Part shown: piece by piece, positions 34,901 to 48,275 of the stretch | How positions within the stretch are numbered: the stretch's first letter is position 1 | How the letters are laid out: every line of letters starts with the position of its first letter | NCBI GenBank assembly: GCA_026936335.1 | Contig: JAPMXV010000003.1 | Span: 62,001-126,000, forward strand | Direction: 5' to 3' | DNA length: 64,000 bases | Source of the DNA: Mantamonas sphyraenae | Lineage: Eukaryota > CRuMs > Mantamonadidae | Notes under the pieces: generated by a model | The model's input: the letters and a program-made list of their open reading frames with translations, nothing else | The model's database searches: none | What the model was told of the DNA's origin: nothing | Program-made: the position numbers and the translations under genes

Positions 34901-37900
34901 GCAGGTACAGCTCCTCCAGCGTGTCCACCTGCAGTGCACGCTGCGGGATGCTGCCCAGCCGGTTCTCCTCGACGTGTAGGCGCTTCAGTTGCATCATCTG
35001 GATGTGTGGAACGGCAATCAGCTGGTTGCCAGTCAGCTTCAGCGTTTCCAGGCTCGTCAACTTGCCGATCGGAGGCGGCAGCGAAGGCAGCCGGTTGTGC
35101 GACAAATCCAGCCAGGTCAGGTGACGCCCCAGACCCTCCAGGCGTGCAGGCATGCAGTCGGGCTTCTCCAAAAGGTTGTGTGACAGGTTGGCTGCCGTCA
35201 CGCTGGTCAGCAGCGTCAGGTTCTGCGACAGGCGCGTCAGCTCCAAGTTGCGCATGTCAAGGCGTACGTGGCCCTCGCCCATCGCACGCACGATCGGGTC
35301 GCCTTCAAAGTCTTCTTTCAGCCAGCGCAAGTGCTTCAGGAGCCCCTTGACATTGTCACCGTGCAACTCTTCTGGAAGACCGTGCAGCGGGTTGTCGCCC
35401 AGCTTGATCGACCGAATCGCGCCGTGCTCCAGATCCGCCCATTCCATGGGCAGTCCGTTCAGTCTGTTCGATTCCAGGTTGATCACACGCAAAGCAAGGC
35501 ACTCGCTCAACCTCGACGGCATCTGCTCAAGCGCGTTGTGCGACAGGTCCAGTTCTTCCAGCTGCTTCATGCGATTCACGCTCATCGGCACCATGTAGAT
35601 CTCGTTCTGGCTGCAATTCAGGCGACGCAGCGACGCAAGGTCACTCAGCACACCCGGCAGCTTTTGGAACGCGTTGCGCGACAAATCCAGTTCCTCGAGC
35701 GAGTTGAGCTGCGCAAACTCTTGCGGCAGCTGCCACAGAGCGTTGTCTGCCACGTTGAGCGACTTGAGGTTGCCAAGCACTCCCACCTCGGGTACCAAGC
35801 TCTTGAGCGCGTTCGAACGAAGCGAAAGGGAACGCAGCGCCGTCAACTGGCCCAAGTCTTCGCTCAGTGTTTCCAAGCGATTGTCGTTCAGGTCCAGCTG
35901 TTGCAGTCCCTTGATGCGGAACAGCACCGCGGGGATGTCCGACATGCCGTTGCCATCCAGCACCAGGCGTTTCAGCTTGTTCATCGACGCAACGCGAGCA
36001 GGCAGCCAGCGCAGCGAATTGTCGCTCAAATCCAGTTCGGTAATGTTTCCATTGTGGCACGCCTCAAAAGGCAGTACGTCCAGGCCCTTGCTGCTCAGAT
36101 CGAGAGTTTGCTTGTCTTCTGTGTTGTTGCGCACCTCCTCGATGATGCTGAGCAGCAGATCGGCGTAGTGGTTGCGAAGCATCGGCAGATATTCGTTGAA
36201 CGACTGCAGGCCTTCGGGCAGGGGCATGGAGTTGTCCTCCAGCCCCAACAGATACAAGGACTGCACGCCGCCCAGGAGCTGCGGCACTTCCGTCAGCTCG
36301 TTGTTCCACATGATCAGTGTCTTGAGCTGCGTCAGGTCTGCAATCTCCAGTGGCAACTCGCTCACTCGGTTGCTGCTCATGTTGAGATGCTGCAGCGACG
36401 TAAGGGCGCCAATGGCAGGAGGGATCGTCGGGATCTTGTTGTCGCTGATGTCCAGCCGCTCCAGGCTGTGCAGTTTGCACACGGGCTTGATGGACGTAAG
36501 GTGGTTGCTGCTGAGCGTGAGCTCCTTCAGGCCGAAACGCAGCAACGAGATATTGCTGGGAATGTGTGAGATCTGGTTGTGGTCCAGGTAAAGCACAGAG
36601 AGCGACGGCAAGCTGAAGATCTCGCGAGGCACCAGCGAAATCTTGTTGTTGTTCAAGTAGAGTTCAGAGAGATTGTACAACAGGTTGAAGTGCCCTGCCA
36701 GACGCTCCATCTCGTTGTGGCTCAGATCCAAAGATTCCATGCCCTTGAGCAGGCCCAGGAACTCGGGAACGTCCTTGAGCTTGTTGTAGCTGACGTTGAT
36801 GTTCTTGACGTTGCTCAGATTTCCCATAAGCGGCGAAAGGTTTTCGATGCGGTTGTGGCTCAGGTCCAGGTCGGTGAGGTCTTTGAGGAAAATGGCGTCG
36901 GCGGGAAACATGCGCAGATCTTGGTTGCTCAGATCAAGCGCGTCGGCCTTGCTCTTGCTGACGTCCTCGACCACGCTGGCCACCGATGGCGTAAGGGTGT
37001 GTTCCAGGTGCATGCTGCTCTGCATGGACCCACTTCCCAGCTCCATGTCGATCTGGTACTCGCGCATGGTTTTGAGCATGGTATCTTCCAGTTCGGCTGC
37101 ACGTGCGCCCACCTTTGTGTACAGCACTTTTTTCACAACCGACCAGATGCGCCCTCCCTTGCTCTGCGCCTTGTCCTCGGCCATGCCAGCTGCGATGGCC
37201 TCTTCGATGGCACTCGTCATGTAGTTGAGATCGGCCGGCGTGTCTGCGTACGCCCGAAACACCTCTCTGCAATACGCGGGTGCAGGGAGAGACGTGTAGG
37301 ACATCCCATGGGCGGACAAATGTCAGTTACAATGGATGGGCAAGTTGGCAATGGCAATGGTCAAGAAACACATACACGCGGTCGTCCGAGGTTGCGGTCG
37401 TGCCCGTGACGAGCAGCTCGTTGTGAAAGTGCTGGTCGTCGTAGTCCACAGGCTCCACCTTGAGGTCAAACAAGTCCAGCTTGGAGGGTTGGAACACAAA
37501 TTCACCCAGCTTGGTGTGCCTATCCACCGTGTTCCAGCTCAGGGTGGCGCCGCGGATTTTGACAAAGTAGGTGGTCCATTCGTTCTGGTCCAGCTGGATG
37601 GTCAGCAGGCCCGTGTATTCGGGATGTTTCTTCTCGGATGCACTCTGTGTGATTGTGTGGTGCGGTGTGTGTGCGTATCCGTGTGACACGTGTGGGTTAC
37701 GCATTGCCGTGTGAGCTGTGCTGTCGCTGCGGTTCGTAGCAGAGACTGACGGGAAAAAAGGCATTGGAGAGAGAGGGCCACGCACGGCCACGCGCAAGCA
37801 ACTCACGCGGCCTCCAAAGCGTTCTGTCACTGTGGCCTTCTTCAGCTGCGTGTACTCGATGATTGCATGCGGTCCGCGCTCCTGGATCTCGTCAGGCACA

Positions 37901-38787
37901 GCGCATGGACACCCGTCCACCGTCAGGCTCTCCAGCAGTTGGCATTTGTTGAGGTCCTCAGGCAGGCACATCAGCCTGGCAAACACGCCCAACACGTCCA
38001 CCCGACCATGCAGCACACGCATCGCACGTACACACATGTGCACGCCGTGTGTCCCATCGTCCATGTTGTGTCAGTGTCCATATCTGCTTGGCTCTGCCCC
38101 CTGCACACGCCTCGTCTCCCGCTCGCATTCTCAGCGCGCTCGCCTGTCAAAAAACACGGGCCGACTTTACACCCCGCTCTGGCCTCCCACACACACGCCC
38201 TCCACTCACCGGTTGTAGCTCAGGTGCAGCGACTGCAGGTTCTCCAGCAGGCCGAACGACGCTGGGATCTCTTCGATGGCGTTGTAGTCTGCGTGCAGCG
38301 TTTTCAGGTTGCTGAGGTAGCCGATCGAGGTCGGCAGTTCGCCGATGTTGTTGTTACTCAGGTTCAGAAAGGTCAGCGAGTCCATGTGTGAGATGGCACT
38401 GTCCACATGGCTGATCATGTTGTTCTCAAACGTCAGCAGCTGGATGTCCAGCTCGTACACCGTGCTGGGGATGCTTTTGAACGAGTTGTTGGCCAGCTCC
38501 AGGAACTGCAGTTTCGCAAGCTTGTCAAACTCCTCCGGCAGGCTTGCCAGCAGGTTTTGATTGGCATTGAGCAGCGTCAGGTCCTTCAGCTGCAACACCT
38601 CCTCGGGCAACTCCACCATCTTGTTGTTTGCTATCGTCAGGTTCGACGCACGCGACACTTTCTTCACCGCAAGCTGTGACGGCCAGCTCGACAGCTTCCT
38701 GTCGGACAGGTCCAACACACGGTTTCCTTTCACACCGTCAATGATTTCCTTCAGTTGCACGCGATCGATGCGTCCCGATTCGCTCAT
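31923..38787 (-). CDS. Giant LRR - PH-like - LRR - ankyrin protein (paralogue A)
   Basis: Four exons (38787-38210, 37975-37807, 37644-37376, 37266-31923) give about 2,119 residues. Leucine-rich repeats of the LxxLPxxLxxLxxL type fill residues 25-250. A PH-like module follows (about 255-360; GLLTIQLDQNEWTTYFVKIRG and a C-terminal helix). Several dozen more LRRs span about 445-1450. An acidic, Ala/Glu/Gly-rich linker holds no enzyme motif. Ankyrin repeats close the protein (about 1750-2110; for example NGRTPLHVAAMYGRTEM). No kinase, phosphatase, cyclase or GTPase motif is seen, so it is probably a scaffold; the PH-like part suggests membrane or partner binding. Intron 3 has donor GTATGT and removes an open stretch that would otherwise encode a false start. 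Confidence 0.9.
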
Positions 38788-38945
38788 GCTCACTGGTCCA
38801 GACGGTTGCCTCGACGTGCGCAGCGCAGGGCAGGTTGTGTATTTTGCAGCTCCATGTTCCACCTGCTCCATGCTCTGCAGCAGCAGCAGGATCTCCACAC
38901 GACGCACTCCACATACTCTCTCCCCCTGCCCGAATGCCTCTCTCG

Positions 38946-41900
38946 TCACGCTCGTCCTCCAACTTTGCGCAACAGCTTCATCACACGATCGTCTGGGTGA
39001 CCCATCTTCATCGGCGTCTGTCCCTGATCCGTTTCTGCGTTTACGTCCACCTGTGCCTCCACAAGTGCCTTGACCGTCTCATACGGCTGCTCTGTATGCA
39101 TGGCAAAGTGCAATGCGCTCCACCCGTTAAAGTCGCGTGCGTCGCCGTCGGCTCCTGCGTCGAGAAGGAACTGCAGCATGTCCAGTGTACCCTCGCCCGT
39201 CACCGCGACGTGAAGTGGTGTCAATCCCGACACTGTGGCCACGTCGATGTCCACGTTGCGCGACAGAAGCACCCTCGCTGCGCCCACGCTGTTCCACACC
39301 GCGCACAAGTGGATGGGATACGTCCCATCCGGCGCGGCCTCGTTCACCGGCACACCATAGTTTGCAAGCACCTGCACCCCCAGCGGTTGTTTGCACATGA
39401 TGGCCACGTCCAGCGGAGTCACTCCGTCCGTTGATGCCTGCGCAAGCGGGTCTGCACCTCGTTCCAGCAGGTACTCCATGATGCGAACCTTGTCTGTGCG
39501 TTGGTCCTGCGCAAACGCAGCCAGATGAAGAACCGTGTACCCGCTCTCGTTCTGCAGCTGCAGCATGGCGCCTGCCTCCACCAGCAGCTCCACGCACTCC
39601 GTGTACGATCCCAGCACGGCCAGGTGCAGCGCAGTGTTTCCATACACATCCAACACGTTGGGTGGCAATCCTGCGTCCAGCAACTGTGCAACCACCACTG
39701 CATGGCCATGCATCGCAGCCATGTGCAACGCCCCCTTGCCCGTTTCTGTTTGCGCCTTGGCCACCACGTTTGCTTCCAGCAGACGCGCGACCACGTTGTC
39801 GTACCCTGCGCACGCTGCGTGATGCAACGGCGTCCACCCGCGTGCATCCGTCGTGTTGCCGTCCACCCGTCGCTCAAGGAAGTAGTCCACCAACTGGTGG
39901 TGACCAAATCGAGCCGCCAGGTGGATGGGTGCAAACTTGTCCTCCTTGGTCGTCACCATCATCGACATGCCATAGTCGTCTGCAAGTTCTGTCACAGCGT
40001 CATCAGATCCGATCACTGCCGCCGTGTGCATCTGTTGCCACGATTCACGCACGTCGTCGCTCAGCTTGCCCTCAATCCCTTCCTCCAAGGCCTCGTACAC
40101 GGTCTCCCAAAACGCATCGTCGACCTCAGGCAGCAAAGCGCTCTTGGCCGGCTTCTCATCCTCGCCCACTCCTTGACCGTCACCTCCCTTCTTGCCACGT
40201 CCACGCCGCCCAAACACCCGTCGCCCCTTGTCCTTTGTGTCGCTCGCCTTGTCCTCATCCCCGATCACACTTTCCGTATCTTCCGCCTGCTCATTCTCTC
40301 CTTCGTCCTCACTTTCGTCGCCCTTGGCCACCACAGAACCACTGTCTGACATGTCCTCGCCTGCAGCTGCTGCTGCTTCGGCGGCCGCCGCCTCATCCTG
40401 AGCAGCCGCTGCTTCTGCAAGTCGTTCCAGCAACGTAGCATCTCCAGCGTCGTCACGCATGTTGTGTGCGGCCTTGACCACCCCCACTGCCTTTTCACCC
40501 AGGCTGTGCAGGAACAGAGTCACGCCCTCGCCCGACGTCGACTTGGGCATGTCCAGCAGCATGCGGTTGTTGCTCAGATCCAACGTCATCAGCTGGCCTT
40601 CCAGCAGCGACAGTTCGTTGCTCACCGTCACGATCTCGTTGTCGTTGGCACGCAGAAACTGCAGCGACTGCATTTGACCGAGCTCGCGAGGCAGCCGAGA
40701 CAGAGCATTGTGGGCCAGTCCAAGGTGCGTGAGTTTGCGCAGCAGAGATATGTCACTCGGCACGGCGGTGATCAGGTTGTGGCCGAGGCCAAGCATCTCC
40801 AGGTTGGGTAGCGCGCACAGCTGCTCCGGGATGGTTTCCAGCTGGTTGTGAGACAGAAAGAGCATAAGCAGTGACTTGAGCATCCTCATTGTGTATGGGA
40901 GTCGTTTGAGCTCGTTGTGCGACGCGTTGAGCGCCTCCAAGGACGACAGGTGCCCAATTGTCGCGGGCAAATGGCCCAGGCGGTTGTTGTTCACTGTCAG
41001 CTCGCGCAGCCTGCCCAAAAGGCCCAGTTCGTTGGGAAGCAATTGGACGTTGTTGTGGCTGCAGTCAAACACCTCCAGCTGCTTCAGGGCGCCCAGGTTC
41101 GACGGAATGACCAGCAGCTGGTTGTATCCCACATCCACCTCCCTCAGAGTGGCCAGTCCACACAGCGACACGGGAAAGTCGATCAACACGTTGTTGCGCA
41201 CGTAGATGCGCTCCAAGTGCTCCAGCTGCTCCATGTGTTGCTGCTGCAGCTCCCGGATGCGGTTTGAGGACACATCCAGCGTGCGTAGCGAGCGGAAGCG
41301 GCGGAAGAACGACGTAGGGAACGCTTCGTCGTCCATATTGTTTCCAGACAGATTGAGCGTCTCCAAAGACGGCATGTCGCACAAGTCGTCCGCCAGGCAG
41401 TCGATGCGGTTGCGCGACAGATCCAGCACCTTGAGCGAGGCCGCGGATGGCCACTGGCCGCCTGGCACGTACGAGATCTGGTTTCCGCTCAGCCGCAGCT
41501 GCTCCAGGTTCTCCAGATCGAAGGCCGCCTGAGGCACAGCATCCAGCAAGTTTTCGCTCGCAGACAGCACGCGCAGCTGCGTGAGGCCGGCCACAAAGGG
41601 CAGATCTTTGAGGGCGTTGTTGTCCAAGACCAACTCGCGCAGGGCACGCAAGCAGCTGAGTACAGAAGGCACGTGTTCCAAGCCGTTGTTGCTCACGTTG
41701 AGCACCTGCAGCGTGTCTCCCAGCCTCGCCATCCCAGCAGGGAACGAGTCGAACGCATTCAGCGAGTTGCCGCTCACATTCAGCGAACGTACGTTCTTCA
41801 TGAAGGCCAGTTTGCTCGGCAGCATGCGCAGGTCCTGGTTCACAATGTCCATTTGCTCCTTGTTTTCAATTTCTGCGCGAGCGTACGGATCGTCGCGTGT

Positions 41901-44900
41901 CAGCTCCAGAAGTGTGGCAAGATGGCGCATGGTCGTGCTCGTGTTTTCGCTCGCCCTCAGCTCTTCCGGGAAGGAATTCAACGGATTTCCTGTCAAGTTC
42001 AGTGTTTTCAGCTTCACCAAGTTGCTGTACTCCAGCGGCACGCCGTTCATGGCGTTTCCGCTGAGGTCCAGGGTTTCCAACAACGTGCAGAAGGACAGCT
42101 CGGGAGGCATGCTCACGATGGCGTTGTTGCGCAGGTTCAGGTCCAGCAGCTCGCGAAGGTTGCCCATGGCCGCTGTCGGGCTGCGGATCTGATTGCCAGC
42201 GAGATGCAGCACTTGCAGGTTTTTCAGCGTGCACAGCTGCACAGGCACCTCGGAGAAGGCGTTGCTGCTCAGATCGAGGCGAGTCAGCGAATGCGTGTTG
42301 CCAAACTCGTCCGGCAGCGAGTGCAGCTGGTTTCCAGAAAGGAGCAGAGACTGAAGCCCGTCCAGGGTGTCCAACGTCACCGGCAGCGACATCAGCGCGT
42401 TGTTTGACAGATCCAGATGCACCAACGTGTAGCACAGGTTGCCAAACCGCTCGCCCAGATGTTTCAAGGCGTTTCCGCTCAAGTTGATGCGCCTCACGTT
42501 CTCCATACGCATCAGCGCTTCGGGTAAGAGTGTGAACGCGTTGTTGCTCACGTCCACACGCTCCAGCTCGTCGCAATCGCTCAACACATACGGCAGCGTC
42601 GTGAGGCCATTGTTGTTCAGGTTCATGCTCAGCAGCGAACTGTTGCTGCACGCCTCAAACGGCAGGAACTGCAGGCCCAGGCTGGACAAATCGAGGTTGC
42701 GCTTCGGCGCCTTGTTCGCCTTCAGTGCAGACTCGGCCTTGGCGAGCTCTTCCGCATACTGTTGACGCAGATCCTCCAGAAACAGGGCCTCGTTGAAGTT
42801 GTCGCCTTGGGCCACTGGGTTGTCGTTGATACCCAACACGACGAGCGACCGCAATCCGCCCAGCTGCTTCGGCACACTCTGGATGCTGTTGCTCCAGAAA
42901 GTGGCGGTGGTCAGGTCGCGCATGTTTGCGATCTCCTGCACCAGTTCGTAGATGTTGTTCAGTTGCAGCTCCAATTTGGTCACGTTTGTCAACGCGCCAA
43001 TGTCACGCGGGATGACGCCGATGCGGTTGCCAGCCAGGTTGAGCTGCTTCAGGTTGTACAGCGCGCACACAGGGAGCATGTCTGCCACGCTGTTGTTGCC
43101 CATAGACAGGCACTCCAGGGTGGGCGCCGTGCCGGTCAGTTGCAGAGGGATGCTTTCGATCGCGTTGTTGTCCAGGTAGAGCGTCTGCAGGTGCTTGCAG
43201 TTGCCCACCATGGCAGGCACGTGCATAAGCTTGTTGTTGTTTGCGTACAACTCGCGAAGACGGTTGTTGCTGTGGAACAGCGTTTGCGGGAGGTGAACGA
43301 GCTCGTTGTGGCTCACATCCAGGTACTGTAGTTTGGACCACAATGCCAGTTCTTCAGGCACGGTATGCAGCTGATTGAACGAAAAGTTGGCGCTAATGAC
43401 GTTTTCCAAGGCTCCCAGCAGCGGTTCGATGCTTGTAAGCGCATTGTTGCTGAGGTCGATCTCGCGGAGCTGATTGAGCAGGCACAGGGAGACGGGCACG
43501 CGAGCGAGGCCACACATGGACAAATCGGCGGTGATGTTGGTACGGCGGCTGGTCTTTTCCATCTTGGCAGCCGTTTCGTCCGTCAGCGCGTGCTCGTACA
43601 CGAATGCGTCGTAGAAGCGGTTGCCCTTCTTGATCAGATCCAACCTGTCTGTCAGACGGCCGCGCTTCTTCATGGCTCGTGCGTTGAGCTTGGACACGTC
43701 CTGTGGCATGGCGTCAAGCTCGCTGCGCACCTGCAGAAACGTCTTGCGTCCCGTCTTCATCGAGTCTAGGTTGCGCCCGATCACAGAGCGCAGAGTCTCG
43801 ATGCTGCGGTCGATGTCGCCCGAGGCTGTGCCGTCGAATGGATCTGCCTGTTGGCTGAGCGAGGATGCAGAGGAAGACGAGGCCTGGGAGCCGTCGCGTG
43901 TGCTGTGCTTCTGCCTGTTCGAACGCAGACGCTCGTTGGTTTCGCGTTGCTCCTCGATGCAGTCGTGCACCTTTGTGATCCACACGTCACGCACCACCCA
44001 TGTCGGTGCACTTGCTGTGAAGATGCTCGTTTCGTTGCCGCCCGCAGAGATGGTCACGACGCGGAACTCGTTCGGGTAGGTCGGGTCCAAGTCATCGATG
44101 CTCTGCACGGTCGAGTTGCCGATGTTGAACACGCGGAATGGCGCGCTCTTCTCGTCTTTGGACACCAGGATGCGGTTTCCCTCCAGCCTGCACACACACT
44201 TGTCCCACACATTTTCGTCTTGGCTGTCGCTTGCCTCCAGCAGCTGCTCCTGAGCGGAGGAGGCTGACGAGGACGACGCCGACGACGCCGACGACGAAGA
44301 TGACGACGACGTGCTTACACCTCCGCGGTCTTTCATCACATGCATGATGGACACGGGTGGGGTGTTGACAAATCGTGCAATGATGCGTGCGTTCTCCGCA
44401 AACGAGACGCCTTGCTCACGCATGAGCCTGTGTTGCGCCTCGTCGTCGTCAATCACATCCTCAAAGTAGGCGTGAATGAACGCGTCGTACTCGCTTTGCT
44501 GTGCACGCTCGTCGTGAGGGGACAGAGCCGAGATGCGCTCCAGGCGGTTCTTGGAGCTGATCTGCACGGTCTGGCTGCCAGATGGGTGATGTGAAGGCGA
44601 CTGATTCGGAGCTTCCATGATGCGTGCGGCTGCATGCAGACGTGCACGGTCGACAGATGCCATACCTGCGGTGCCGAATCGTTGGCTACCTTTGCCTTTG
44701 CTGCTGCTCTCGCCATTGCCCGACGACTTGTCTCGACTGATGATGGCGTCCATGTGACTCTTTTTGCGCAGGAACTGGGACTTTCGTGCTTGTTCGACAT
44801 CCAAGCCAGACACAGGGCGCACCAGGGACGCATCCAGGCGAGCGTGTTGCGAGACAGCGACGCTCTTGCGCAAGTCCCTGCCGTTCTTCTTGCTGCTTTC

Positions 44901-46252
44901 AGAGGCACTGCCATCACTTCCCTGGCTGTCTTTGCTGCTTTCCGATGGATTTGACGACGAGGTGGATGCCTCATCCAGCTTGAGATCTTCGCCCGTGCGG
45001 CTTTTGCGATGCAGCGCCTTGCTACTCGCAGTCACTCGACTGTGTGCGTTTTCGTTCGACGTGGGTTTCTGCACATCGATCATTCGTGTGTATGAATGGA
45101 TGGTTGGGTGGGTTGGGTGGGTGGGTTGGGTGGGTGTGTGTGTGTGTGAGAGAGAGAGAGAGCAAGCATCGCCTGCAGGTACATGCGCCAATGGCAAGCA
45201 CCGCCATCGCAGCCATACGACACCTCTGTGTGCGTGCATGGCCCATTCACATCAATGGCTGCGGTACCGGGTGGCATGCAACATTCAACTTGCGCCCATC
45301 CACTCACCTCGGCCTCGGCAAACGGCGGTTGAAAGTCATCGGGAAAATCGTTGCCAGCCTGCCACACAACGCTTTTCACGTGCATGCCGTTCATGGAAGA
45401 CGGCAGTGTCTTGAGTCTGGGAGCGCACGTGCAGTGTTACCCGACACAGGGTCAAGGAAGAGCAGAGTACGCCCGCGCGTGCCGGTGTCCAGCGTGCGTC
45501 AGCAGAGGGCGCGTGGCTGGGAGGGAAAAACATGGGCGACATAGGTGAAAAACCCACCGGTTGTAGTGGATGCTCAAGGTCTTGAGCATCTTGAGGTCTG
45601 CGATCGATGCTGGCAGCTCGATGAGCTCGTTGTGTTCGAGGTGCAGAGATGCGAGGGCGTACAGGGAGCCCAAGGCGTCGGGCAGCACCACCAGTTGGTT
45701 GTGGCTCAGATCCAGCAGCGACAAACTCTCGGCAAGCCTGCCAAACACGGCTTCCTGCACGCGTGGCAGACGGTTGTGGTCCAACTTCAGCGTCTGCAGA
45801 CGCTCCAGAGATCCCAAGGCATCCGGCAGCTCCTCGATGCTGTTGTTCGACAGCACCAGCGTGGTCAGCGCCTCCAGTTTGCCAATGTCCGCTGGCACGG
45901 CTGTCAAAAGGTTTTCACTCAAATCAAGCGTGCTCAGCGTCGCAAGCTGGCACACCACCGAAGGAAACACTGTCAACAGGTTGCGCGCCATCACAAGCGT
46001 GTGCACGTTCTGCGGTACCTCCTTTGCCGCGATGGGGAACGCCGAAAGCGAACTCTCGCTCAGATCCAGGAGACCGTACGTCGCCGCGCTTTCCAGCACT
46101 CGCTTCTCGGTCGCTCGGTCTAGAGAGCGCACGCCGTTGGCACTGCTTCCTGCGCTTCCTTCGCCTTCATCCAAGTCGTCCAGTGCAATGGGACCATCGT
46201 CCGACCGCTTCTTCCGCCCAAACTTTGGCGTCCACTTCTTTTTGCCTGGCAT
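38946..46252 (-). CDS. Giant LRR - PH-like - LRR - ankyrin protein (paralogue B)
   Basis: Three exons (46252-45558, 45416-45308, 45068-38946) give about 2,308 residues. Order: a Lys-rich start, LRRs (about 60-240), a Ser-rich linker (270-530), a PH-like region (about 545-645; CRLEGNRILVSKDEKSAPF and WVVRDVWITKVHDCIEE), many LRRs (about 775-1790), an acidic linker, and ankyrin repeats (about 1930-2300; for example RGWTPLHHAACAGYDNV). It lies 158 bp upstream of paralogue A on the same strand. It shares A's layout and the first intron position, where a phase-2 intron splits the Arg codon after the conserved YN of the last N-terminal LRR (HYNR here, SYNR in A). Intron 2 contains a GT/GA-rich simple repeat. 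No catalytic domain is visible. Confidence 0.9.
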
Positions 46253-46424
46253 GGATTTTCTTGTGGCTGCCCACGCGCTTCACCGTCAAACCCACCCCAG
46301 ACAATCTGTGTCTTTCGCCACGCACACATGTTTCCACTCCAGGTCCTGTCTCACATTTGCTCTCGAGGCCACATGTCTGCGCCAGCATCGGCAAGACAAC
46401 CGACAAACGCAAACGCAAACAACG

Positions 46425-48078
46425 ATGGCCACGACATTGGAGGAAGCATTGGCTGCGGCTGAACCGTCGGAAGAAGTTGTGGCAGGCATGAAAATTGAAG
46501 TGGCTGCGCTATGGGAACAGTTTGTCTGCCCCGTGTGCGTGTCGCACACGGAAAAGTCCTTCATGTGCACTCCGTGCGGCCACACCTTTTGCGAAGAGTG
46601 CATTCGCGAGTGCATCAACCGCGCCCACAACTGCCCCTTCTGCCGTGCAGATGTCCTGCCCGACCAGATCGTCGCAAACCCAGCAGTCGACCACATCTAT
46701 GGTGCGTTCTCCCTTGCAAGTTGGTTTGCGCCTTCCTCCTGCTGACCAAACCACCCCTCCCTCGCCCCGTTTTGCTCCATGCAGCCATCATCCTGGAAGA
46801 AAAGGACAAGGAAGAGAAAGCCTACTTTGCAAAAATGCTCAGTGTACGTTTGAGTGTGCCTCCCACATTGCCCACCTGCCTCCAGCTCCGTCCCGCAAAC
46901 TCGAGAGGCTCGTGAATTCCAGACGGTTGACAATGCGCCTTCCGCCCGCCTTGCCCACAGGACCCCGAGGCCAAGTTTGGCCCCGTCGACGGAGGTGATG
47001 CCGGTGGCGATGGAGGCGCCTCCACATCCGACTCGGGCAACACCACCTCCTCCAGCGAGCTCTCGCCCATCGAAGCCATCTTTCAGAAACACATGAAGCG
47101 CTCCCTCAAGGCCTATCAGGACTTTTACAAGGTACAGAGCGACGATGTGCGAGCCAGACACGCACGCATACTCTGGAAACTGACATCGTGCACCACGCGT
47201 CACAGAAACTGGAGAGCGACTACACGGCCAGCAAAGACAGCGTGCGTGTGGACTATGCACGACGCATGGCCCACAGCGGCGACAGTGGCGAAATCAACAC
47301 GCTGCGCGAGGAGTGCCATCAGAAACTGCAGGATTTGACAAGCACCTTTGAAGGCAGTGTGCATTTGCTCATGGAAGGCTACGAGAACTACATGACCAAC
47401 AATGCCCCCGTGCCCGAGTTTATGCCTGTCCACGTCAGCATCAGCGTCCCGCAGCACGACCTTCACTTTGACAACATCACCATGAAGCCCACAGACCTAG
47501 TGCACGACCTGCGCAACATCCTCACAGCCCGTATCGAAGAGCTGGGCGACGGCATCGAGGAAGCCGAAGACCTCGTCTTTGTGGACGTCAAGCCGTTTAT
47601 GGAGTCTGAAGACACCACACTGAGCACCACATCGTCATCATCATCATCATCATCATCATCATCGTCCTCCTCCTCCTCCTCCTCGGAAGCAACCGACGAC
47701 GAAGACGGGACCACAAAGACAATCAACACCACCACCGAGGTCGTCATGGAGAACGAGAACCTGCCTCTCCTTCACTACAAGGTGCGAACAGGCGACACCA
47801 TTCGCGTCGACGGTCACATCAAGCTGCACAGCCAGATGCCCAAGAAGTGCTTCAGCGCAGTGTTTGAAAAGGGCGCCGGCATGGTGGTCGACTACTACAC
47901 CTGCAAGGACTGCGCCTACAACTGGATTTGCGACACGTGCATCCAGAACTGCCACACAAATCACACTGTGCAGGAGTACATCATGAGCCACAAGCCCACC
48001 TGGGCATGCTGCTACTGCTGCAAGAACAACGATTGCAAGATCATCAACATCCGCAACAAGAAGCAGTTTGGCATGTGA
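46425..48078 (+). CDS. RING finger plus UBR-type zinc-finger protein (probable E3 ligase)
   Basis: Exons 46425-46701, 46785-46843, 46961-47131 and 47206-48078 encode 459 residues. A C3HC4 RING occupies residues 35-74 (CPVC, CTPCGHTFCEEC, CPFCRADVL), which normally recruits an E2. A charged helical region (EEKDKEEKAYFAKML, KLESDYTAS) may be coiled coil. A poly-Ser run lies at about 312-332. The C-terminus (about 400-450) has Cys/His spacing like a UBR-type zinc finger: YTCKDCAYNWICDTCIQNCH, NH, then CCYCCKNNDC. UBR fingers are found in N-end-rule and FBXO11-like E3s. Introns are 74 to 117 bp, with donors GTGCGT, GTACGT and GTACAG. The substrate is unknown. Confidence 0.85.
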
Positions 48079-48079
48079 T

Positions 48080-48080
<1 letters not shown>

Positions 48081-48108
<28 letters not shown>
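48081..48108. repeat. (AC)n microsatellite
   Basis: A run of about 14 AC units sits 3 bp after the RING-UBR stop, in the 197-bp convergent interval before the CGVCGGD-repeat gene stop. It is likely 3' UTR. Confidence 0.95.
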
Positions 48109-48110
<2 letters not shown>

Positions 48111-48275
48111 CCACACACAAACAAAACCCACAATGGACAAGTCTGCGTTCCACTTGGCCTGCATTTCTCGGCTTGTGGCCGCCTCTTCCATCACCATCCA
48201 CCTCTCCCCAACCTAGATCCCATCGATCGTCGTTCGTCATCGTTCTCATCATCACCGTCATCGTCCCTTCACCCC

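Noticed and set aside
32829-34979. A 716-codon open frame on + opposite the LRR region of paralogue A
   Set aside because: Repeated LRR codons leave the opposite strand stop-free. The translation is His/Gln/Leu-rich and shows no family features.
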